Shown here: positions 5,400 to 10,290 of the stretch, in pieces | How the letters are laid out: the number at the start of each line of letters is the position of its first letter | How positions within the stretch are numbered: position 1 is the stretch's first letter | DNA from: CAYQFQ01 sp964539415 | Lineage (GTDB): Bacteria; Patescibacteriota; Minisyncoccia; Phycocordibacterales; GWA1-40-21 | DNA: 10,290 nt | Reading direction: 5' to 3' | Assembly (NCBI GenBank): GCA_964539415.1 | Contig: CAZIID010000018.1 | Span: 1-10,290, forward strand | Translations under genes and position numbers: made by a program | Notes under the pieces: generated by a model | Database searches by the model: none | Seen by the model: the letters and a program-made list of their open reading frames with translations, nothing else | What the model was told of the DNA's origin: nothing

Positions 5400-7765
5400 A
5401 TTTCAAAGCATCCTATAAATGGCTAAATGATTACTATGATGGCAAGTTACCAAAACTTGAAGATTTTTCACGTATTTTAACAATGAATTCTTCTGAAGTT
5501 GATGGGGTAGAAGAGAATGGAGATGACTATTTGCTTGATATAAAAGTTTTGCCAAGTCTTGCTCATAGCTGTCTGTGTCACCGAGGTATAGCGAGAGAGT
5601 TTGGTGCACTATCAGGAAATAAACCTAAAAAGTATTCTAGAGATTTATCTGAATTTAAAATATCAAAGACTTCAAAAGAACTTTCTATAAAAATAAGTGA
5701 TGAAAAACTTTGTAGAAGATATATCGGTAGGTTAGTAGAAAATATAAAGATTGGACCTTCGCCTCTTTGGCTTAAAGAAAAAATGGAGTCTGTAGGACAG
5801 AGATCAATAAATAATGTTGTTGATGCAACAAATTTTGTAATGCTTGAAATCGGACAGCCAATGCATGCTTTTGATGCAGACAAACTTAAGTCACTTTCTA
5901 TAGATATTAAAAAGGCCATAAAGGGCGATTATCTTAAAACTCTTGATGGTAAGGATGTTGAATTGGATACGGATACTCTTCTTATAACAAGTGATAATGT
6001 GCCTTTAGCTATCGCGGGGATAAAAGGTGGAGTATATGCAGAAGTAGATGGCAATACAAAAAATATCATCTTAGAGTCTGCAAACTTTGAACCAGTAAAT
6101 ATCAGAAAAACATCACAAAGAATAAATATAAAAACAGACGCCTCAAAAAGATATGAAAATGAAATAACACCAGAACTCACATATGAGGCTATGGATGTTT
6201 TGACTAAAGTCATAAATGAAGTCGCTAATACTAGTGATATAAAAATTGGTGAAATGGTAGATGTGTATCCAAGAAAAGCAAATAAATACAAAGTTGGTAT
6301 TTCTACTTCAGAGGCTATTTCAGTCATTGGTATATCTTTTAAAGATAAAGATTTGGAAAATGTTTTTGAAAGAATAAATTTTCAATATGAAAAAGTTTTG
6401 CCCATAGATAAAGTCGTAGAGGAAGCAAAAAAACTTATTGGTGTTCCATATAAGCTCGGAGCTAGTGTGAGTTATGATGCACCAAGATTTTTTGATTGTT
6501 CAAGTTTTACAAGTTATGTTTACACTCTTGCAGGTGTTCAGATACCAAGAATTTCAATAGATCAGTATGTTTGGAGTAAAAAGATTTCTGAGAAAGATAT
6601 TAAAGCTGGGGATTTGATATTTATAAATACAAGAGAAGGAAAAATAAGATATGAGTCTGTTGAGTTTGTTTCTGGTACAAAAGTAGAACAAGGTATTGAT
6701 CATACAGTTTTGTATATTGGTGATGGAAAAATTATCCACGCTTCTAGTAAAAAAGGTGCTGTTTCTGAAGATAGTCTTGAGTCTTTCAAAGATTATATTG
6801 TTGGTTTTGGAAGGATTGTAGAAAATGATGAAAGATACGTAGTAACTGTTCCAGATGAAAGATTGGATATTAGAATTAAAGAAGACCTAGCCGAAGAAAT
6901 AGGAAGAATCTATGGTTATGATAAATTGAAAGATATTGAATTACCAAAGACTGATGTTCCACTTAAGATTAATAAGAGTTTTTATTATTCAAATAAGGTT
7001 AGAGAGATAATGGGGGATCTGGGTTTTTCTGAAGTTAATACATACACTTTTGTAGACAAGGGTGATCTTGAACTTGAAAATCCTATGTCACCAGACAAGA
7101 AATATCTTAGAAAAAATTTAACAGATAGTATTAAGAATGCTCTTGAACTAAATGCTAGATACAGTGAGCTTATAGAAATGCCTCAGATAAAAATATTTGA
7201 GTTAAGTCATGTATTTGATAAGACAGGAGAACATTCTAGATTTGTTATTGGGGTCAAAACACCTCTTGGAGTAAAGGGAATGGAAAAAGAAACACAAGTC
7301 CTAAAAAACGTTTTGGAAAAATTGAAAGAAGAGCTAAATTTTGAATTTAAAAAAATAAATAAGGATGAAAATATCTTCGAATTTGATTTTACTGAAATTA
7401 TAAAAGATCTTCCTGAACCAATTTTTTATGATTACAATATTCCTTTGGCTGATAATGATTTGAGGTTTAAAAAGATTTCTAATTATCCTTTTATGATAAG
7501 AGACGTTGCTGTGTTTGTCCCAGAGGGAACAGAACAAAAAGAAGTTTTCGATTTAATATTAAAAGAAGCGGGATCTTTAGTAGTGAAAAGTAGAATTTTT
7601 GATGTTTTTACAAAGAAATTCCCAGACGGTGGTTCAAAAACCTCTTATGCTTTTAGATTAGTTTTTCAGTCTTTTGATAAGACACTCTCAGATATTGAGA
7701 TGAATGAGATAATGGATAGGGTTACAAAGAAACTTAATTCTAATGAAGGATGGCAGGTAAGGTAA
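5396..7765 (+). CDS. pheT: Phenylalanine-tRNA ligase beta subunit with an inserted NlpC/P60 domain
   Basis: The beta subunit carries editing, tRNA-binding and structural domains. The N-terminal B1 part (KASYKWLNDYY, SSEVDGVEE) runs directly into LLDIKVLPSLAHSCLCHRGIAREFGAL, so the B2 OB (EMAP-like) tRNA-binding domain usually placed between them is absent. The B3/B4 editing region is present: RYIGRLV, NNVVDATNFVMLEIGQPMHAFD, IAGIKGG, ILESANFEP, TDASKRYE. B5 begins near residue 295, breaks at about 334, and resumes at about 481 with VTVPDERLDIRIKEDLAEEIGRIYGYD. An NlpC/P60 domain fills residues 336-474. B6/B7 follow, and the C-terminal FDX-ACB anticodon-binding domain starts near SNYPFMIRDVAVFVPEG. 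Length is 789 residues, close to normal only because one domain is lost and another gained. Start ATG overlaps the pheS stop by four bases. Confidence 0.95.
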   Translation: MNFKASYKWLNDYYDGKLPKLEDFSRILTMNSSEVDGVEENGDDYLLDIKVLPSLAHSCLCHRGIAREFGALSGNKPKKYSRDLSEFKISKTSKELSIKISDEKLCRRYIGRLVENIKIGPSPLWLKEKMESVGQRSINNVVDATNFVMLEIGQPMHAFDADKLKSLSIDIKKAIKGDYLKTLDGKDVELDTDTLLITSDNVPLAIAGIKGGVYAEVDGNTKNIILESANFEPVNIRKTSQRINIKTDASKRYENEITPELTYEAMDVLTKVINEVANTSDIKIGEMVDVYPRKANKYKVGISTSEAISVIGISFKDKDLENVFERINFQYEKVLPIDKVVEEAKKLIGVPYKLGASVSYDAPRFFDCSSFTSYVYTLAGVQIPRISIDQYVWSKKISEKDIKAGDLIFINTREGKIRYESVEFVSGTKVEQGIDHTVLYIGDGKIIHASSKKGAVSEDSLESFKDYIVGFGRIVENDERYVVTVPDERLDIRIKEDLAEEIGRIYGYDKLKDIELPKTDVPLKINKSFYYSNKVREIMGDLGFSEVNTYTFVDKGDLELENPMSPDKKYLRKNLTDSIKNALELNARYSELIEMPQIKIFELSHVFDKTGEHSRFVIGVKTPLGVKGMEKETQVLKNVLEKLKEELNFEFKKINKDENIFEFDFTEIIKDLPEPIFYDYNIPLADNDLRFKKISNYPFMIRDVAVFVPEGTEQKEVFDLILKEAGSLVVKSRIFDVFTKKFPDGGSKTSYAFRLVFQSFDKTLSDIEMNEIMDRVTKKLNSNEGWQVR
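6401..6817 (+). other. NlpC/P60-like domain inserted in the PheT B5 domain
   Basis: PheT residues 336-474 read as a papain-like NlpC/P60 (C40-type) hydrolase. The helix DKVVEEAKKLIGVPYKLGAS is followed by FFDCSSFTSYVYTLAGVQIPR with the nucleophile C368, and then by KAGDLIFI. Next come DHTVLYIGDGKIIHASS, with H436 as catalytic His and H448 as the third polar residue, and a closing DYIVGFGRI. In known families this fold cleaves peptidoglycan stem peptides or acts on other amide or ester bonds. The host B5 sequence is uninterrupted on either side and the frame is preserved. No signal peptide precedes it, so the domain should be cytoplasmic. The assignment rests on motif recognition by eye. Confidence 0.85.
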
Positions 7766-7798
7766 GGGACGTTCGGTCTAACATTTCAAAAACACGAT

Positions 7799-7824
7799 AA
7801 AAGCACTGCCGTCGCAGTGCTTTT
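7799..7824 (+). terminator. Intrinsic terminator after pheT
   Basis: The stem AAAAGCACTGC (7799-7809) pairs with GCAGTGCTTTT (7814-7824) over loop CGTC, and the T-run ends in TTTTTC. It lies 33 bp past the pheT stop. The A-run on its left could let it act in both directions. Confidence 0.85.
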
Positions 7825-7833
7825 TCTCTACTC

Positions 7834-7859
7834 AAAACATTTTTTGAATAAAATGTTTT
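7834..7859 (+). terminator. Second, AT-rich hairpin after pheT
   Basis: AAAACATTTT (7834-7843) pairs with AAAATGTTTT (7850-7859) around TTGAAT, with a final T after the stem. With only one GC pair it is weak alone, and would be a back-up terminator or part of the larger structure enclosed by the 14-bp inverted repeat. Confidence 0.45.
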
Positions 7860-7907
7860 TCCGTAAGGCTTTTGAAATGTTAGGTCTCACTTTAAGTTGA
7901 AGAGAAA

Positions 7908-7933
7908 AAAGCACACGATTCATCGTGTGCTTT
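7908..7933 (-). terminator. Intrinsic terminator of the small minus-strand gene
   Basis: The stem AAAGCACACGA (7908-7918) pairs with TCGTGTGCTTT (7923-7933) over TTCA. On the minus strand the stem is followed by TTTTTTCTCT, a good U-tract. On the plus strand only three T follow. It sits 19 bp past the stop of the minus-strand gene, which supports that gene being real. Confidence 0.8.
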
Positions 7934-7951
7934 AAGTAATATAAAAAATAT

Positions 7952-8131
7952 TTAATCTCCTCTACCGGTATCAGTTATATCATAAGAACCTTCTGGTGTT
8001 TTACGACCAAGAAAGCGAGGTGTGCAGGTTTTGATAACTTTACGAAATTCTGGCCCAGCCATTTTTGTCAGTTGAGCTTCAATTCTATGGCAGTCCTTCG
8101 CCTTTTTATTGCCACTTTTTGACTTCTTCAC
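7952..8131 (-). CDS. Small basic protein, unknown function (GTG start)
   Basis: I do not recognise the family. The 59-residue product is Lys-rich at the N terminus (KKSKSGNKKAKDCHRIEAQL) and continues with GPEFRKVIKTCTPRFLGRK, ending DITDTGRGD. It has two Cys and no membrane segment. The start is a GTG at 8131-8129 with GAAAGG (plus-strand 8138-8143) six bases upstream, one of the few Shine-Dalgarno-like sites in the window. The overlapping ATG at 8133 meets TGA at once, so it is not the start. A promoter lies upstream and a good terminator downstream in the same orientation. It uses CGC and CGT for Arg more than the flanking genes, which favour AGA. This may hint at a different origin. Internal ATG at 8062 would give only 36 residues. 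Confidence 0.6.
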   Translation of the reverse strand: MKKSKSGNKKAKDCHRIEAQLTKMAGPEFRKVIKTCTPRFLGRKTPEGSYDITDTGRGD

Positions 8132-8165
8132 ATTTTGCCTTTCTTTTGTACTTTTTCTGATATTT

Positions 8166-8193
8166 ATAGTATCTTTTTGCTTGGATTTTGCAA
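8166..8193 (-). promoter_or_regulatory. Promoter of the small minus-strand gene
   Basis: On the minus strand TTGCAA (8193-8188) is followed after 16 bp by TACTAT (8171-8166), with TATAAA overlapping just downstream. Transcription would start near 8158, about 25 bases before the GTG. The -35 lies within the gyrB promoter spacer, so the two promoters overlap face away from each other. Confidence 0.5.
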
Positions 8194-8209
8194 GTAAATT
8201 TGATATAAT
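8181..8209 (+). promoter_or_regulatory. Promoter of gyrB (extended -10)
   Basis: TGATATAAT (8201-8209) is an extended -10 with a perfect TATAAT (8204-8209). TTGGAT (8181-8186) is a weak -35 at 17 bp. The start would be near 8216, giving a leader of about 40 bases with no Shine-Dalgarno site. A second -10-like GATAAT (8243-8248), without a -35, lies nine bases before the ATG and could give a leaderless message. Confidence 0.6.
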
Positions 8210-8256
8210 TAAAAGACAAAAAGCTTAAGGCTATTTTTGTTTGATAATATAAAACT

Positions 8257-10290
8257 ATGGCAAAAAACGAAGAAAAAGAACCAAAAAAGAGTAATTATGA
8301 TGCGAGTTCCATTCAGGTACTTGAAGGGCTAGATCCTGTCAGAAAAAGGCCTGGTATGTATATTGGAACAACTGGTCCGGATGGTCTTCACCACTTAATA
8401 ACAGAAATCTTTGATAACTCTCGAGATGAAGCTATGGGAGGTTTTTGTAATGATATTGAAGTTGCTTTGTTGCCAAATAATCGAGTTAGAGTAGTTGATA
8501 ATGGAAGAGGTATTCCAGTTGATATTCATAAACAAACAAAAGTTTCTGCACTTGAAACTATTATGACAGTTCTGCACGCAGGAGGTAAATTTGGTGGAGA
8601 AGGATACAAAGTTTCTGGAGGACTTCACGGAGTTGGAGCATCAGTTGTGAATGCTCTTTCTATCTATATGAAAGTTACAGTTCATAAAGAAGGCGACGGG
8701 ATGTACTTCCAGGAATATTCTCAGGGAAAGAAAAAAGCTCCTGTAAAGAAGGCTGGTAAAACAGATAAAAATGGAACTATCGTTCTCTTTGAGCCTGATG
8801 AAGAAATATTTAAAGAAGGTATAGCTTTTGATTTTGCTAGAGTGGTTGGTCACATGAGACAACAAGCATACTTGGTTAAAGGTTTACGTATTTCAGTCCT
8901 AGATCTAAGAGAAGTAAAAGAAAAGATAGATACTGACGAAGTTTTTTATGTTAGAGAATTGGGGTTAGACTATCCATCGCACACTTTCTATTTTGAGGGA
9001 GGTCTTTTGTCACTTGTAAAATTCTACAATCATTTTCAGAAACCGATACACAAAAATATTTTTTATGTTGAGAAAAAAACTGATACGGTAGAATCTGTTG
9101 AAGTATCATTACAATATGTAGATGATATTTCTGCTAGAATGCTTGCTTTTGCTAACAACATTTATAATCCAGAAGGAGGAACACATCTTACAGGTTTCAA
9201 GACTGCACTTACTAGATCGTTAAATGCATATTCAAGAAAGAATAATCTTATAAAAGAAAGCGAAGACAACTTTACTGGTGATGATGTTATGGAAGGTCTA
9301 ACTGCTGTTGTTTCTGTAAAAATAAGAGATATACAGTTTGAGGGTCAAACAAAGGCTAAACTCGGTTCTGTAGAGGCCAGGGGCGCTGTAGAAGAGGTCT
9401 TTGGTGAGGGTTTCAATGCTTTCCTTGAAGAGAATCCAGATGATGCTAGAGCGATAATCTCAAAGGTTATTCTTGCTTTAAAGGCGCGAAAAGCTGCTAA
9501 GGCTGCAAAAGATTCAGTACTTAGAAAGGGTGCTCTTGAGGGTATGACTTTGCCTGGTAAACTCGCAGATTGTCAGTCTAAAGATGCTTCTGAATCTGAA
9601 GTGTTTATTGTGGAGGGAGATTCTGCAGGAGGTACTGCTAAAACTGGACGTGATAGAAGAACTCAAGCTATCTTGCCACTTAGAGGAAAAATATTAAACA
9701 TTGAAAGAGCAAGACTTGATAAAATGCTTGCATCAGAACAGATAAAAAATCTTGTTATTGCACTTGGCACCGCTATAGGGGACACATTTGATATTACAAA
9801 ATTACGATATCATAAAGTTATTATAGCAACTGATGCCGACGTTGACGGAGCTCACATTAGAACTTTGCTTTTAACTTTATTTTATAGATATTTTAAAGAT
9901 CTTGTTGATGGAGGTTTTATATATATCGCTCAGCCACCACTTTATAAGGTGAAGGTTGGTAAGGAGATACATTATTTTTATTCAGAAGAAGAAAAGACCT
10001 CATTCTTTAAAAAGTCTAAGATTGACGATTCTGCTGTACAGGAGGAAGAGGGAGAAGTTGAAGAAAACGAAGAGGCAGAGACAAAGAAATCTGGCAAAGT
10101 TTCAGTTCAAAGATATAAGGGTTTGGGAGAAATGAATGCAGAAGAACTATGGGAAACGACAATGGATCCGCAGAAAAGACTCTTAAGAAAAGTTACAGTT
10201 GACGACGCTAGAGAAGCCGATCAAGTATTTGATATGCTTATGGGAACTGATGTTCCTGCAAGAAAGGCCTTTATACAGTCGAATGCGAAG
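8257..10290 (+). CDS. gyrB: DNA gyrase subunit B (3' end outside window)
   Basis: The ATPase subunit of gyrase works with GyrA to introduce negative supercoils. The N-terminal GHKL domain shows E50 and N54 in EIFDNSRDEA, DNGRGIP (81-87) and GGKFGG...GGLHGVGASVVNALS. The transducer domain has QTKAKLGS with its ATP-contacting lysine K366. The TOPRIM domain has EGDSAGG (453-459), LPLRGKILN and DADVDGAHIRT (from 526). After an acidic insert (about 589-610) comes QRYKGLGEMN. The last visible stretch, FDMLMGTDVPARKAFIQSN, is normally 10-20 residues from the end, so 678 codons are nearly the whole gene. The long GyrB insert found in E. coli is absent. ParE is hard to exclude from this subunit alone, but GyrB is favoured. 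The ATG at 8257 has no Shine-Dalgarno site. Confidence 0.95.
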   Translation, partial: MAKNEEKEPKKSNYDASSIQVLEGLDPVRKRPGMYIGTTGPDGLHHLITEIFDNSRDEAMGGFCNDIEVALLPNNRVRVVDNGRGIPVDIHKQTKVSALETIMTVLHAGGKFGGEGYKVSGGLHGVGASVVNALSIYMKVTVHKEGDGMYFQEYSQGKKKAPVKKAGKTDKNGTIVLFEPDEEIFKEGIAFDFARVVGHMRQQAYLVKGLRISVLDLREVKEKIDTDEVFYVRELGLDYPSHTFYFEGGLLSLVKFYNHFQKPIHKNIFYVEKKTDTVESVEVSLQYVDDISARMLAFANNIYNPEGGTHLTGFKTALTRSLNAYSRKNNLIKESEDNFTGDDVMEGLTAVVSVKIRDIQFEGQTKAKLGSVEARGAVEEVFGEGFNAFLEENPDDARAIISKVILALKARKAAKAAKDSVLRKGALEGMTLPGKLADCQSKDASESEVFIVEGDSAGGTAKTGRDRRTQAILPLRGKILNIERARLDKMLASEQIKNLVIALGTAIGDTFDITKLRYHKVIIATDADVDGAHIRTLLLTLFYRYFKDLVDGGFIYIAQPPLYKVKVGKEIHYFYSEEEKTSFFKKSKIDDSAVQEEEGEVEENEEAETKKSGKVSVQRYKGLGEMNAEELWETTMDPQKRLLRKVTVDDAREADQVFDMLMGTDVPARKAFIQSNAK

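Larger units (their letters stand above)
7778..7883 (+). repeat. 14-bp inverted repeat enclosing two hairpins
   Basis: CTAACATTTCAAAA (7778-7791) and TTTTGAAATGTTAG (7870-7883) are perfect inverted copies 78 bp apart. They enclose two separate hairpins (7799-7824 and 7834-7859). The whole could form a three-way-junction RNA or be a miniature inverted-repeat element. No target duplication is evident. Confidence 0.7.

Noticed and set aside
5929..6327. 132-residue minus-strand open frame opposite pheT
   Set aside because: It lies fully opposite clearly coding PheT sequence with conserved editing motifs and has no promoter, ribosome-binding site or recognisable domain. The other long antisense frames opposite the glycosyltransferase, pheS, pheT and gyrB were rejected on the same grounds.
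10021..10090. Acidic insert in GyrB (EEEGEVEENEEAE) as a novel domain
   Set aside because: It is short, low-complexity and sits at a known variable site between TOPRIM and the QRYKGLGEM motif; length variation there is common.

Overview
The window looks like part of a small-genome, AT-rich bacterium of the Candidate Phyla Radiation (Patescibacteria, most like Parcubacteria). This rests on low GC, almost no Shine-Dalgarno sites, a very short EF-Ts, a GT2/PEGA envelope pair, and a slimmed-down phenylalanyl-tRNA synthetase. That lineage call is inferred from style, not from a search. TGA is used as a stop (end of pheS), so the genetic code appears standard.

Layout, left to right. Bases 1-51 are the tail of an upstream gene. 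Then rpsB (ribosomal protein S2), tsf (EF-Ts) and a 125-residue single-pass membrane protein form a tight plus-strand translation cluster. A tRNA-Thr(UGU) gene with its own strong promoter follows. The last 18 bases of that tRNA are repeated 135 bp downstream, and only the downstream copy is followed by CCA. The 117 bp between the copies hold strong hairpins, so this looks like a tiny element or remnant inserted at the tRNA 3' end. Next come a membrane GT2 glycosyltransferase and, overlapping it by one base, an anchored PEGA-domain protein. These are probably envelope functions.

A clear promoter then drives pheS-pheT, which overlap by four bases and encode the two subunits of phenylalanyl-tRNA synthetase. 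The alpha subunit lacks the usual N-terminal coiled coil and carries a four-cysteine knuckle. The beta subunit lacks the usual tRNA-binding OB (B2) domain. It also contains, inside its B5 domain and in one unbroken frame, a complete NlpC/P60-like cysteine hydrolase domain with an apparent Cys-His-His triad. A cell-wall-peptidase fold buried in an aminoacyl-tRNA synthetase is the most unusual thing in the window.

Downstream of pheT is a nested hairpin/terminator region. Then comes an easily missed 59-codon gene on the minus strand, with a GTG start and its own ribosome-binding site, promoter and terminator. It is divergent from gyrB (DNA gyrase subunit B), which runs off the right edge close to its natural end. 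Several start codons sit a few bases downstream of -10-like boxes, suggesting leaderless transcripts.
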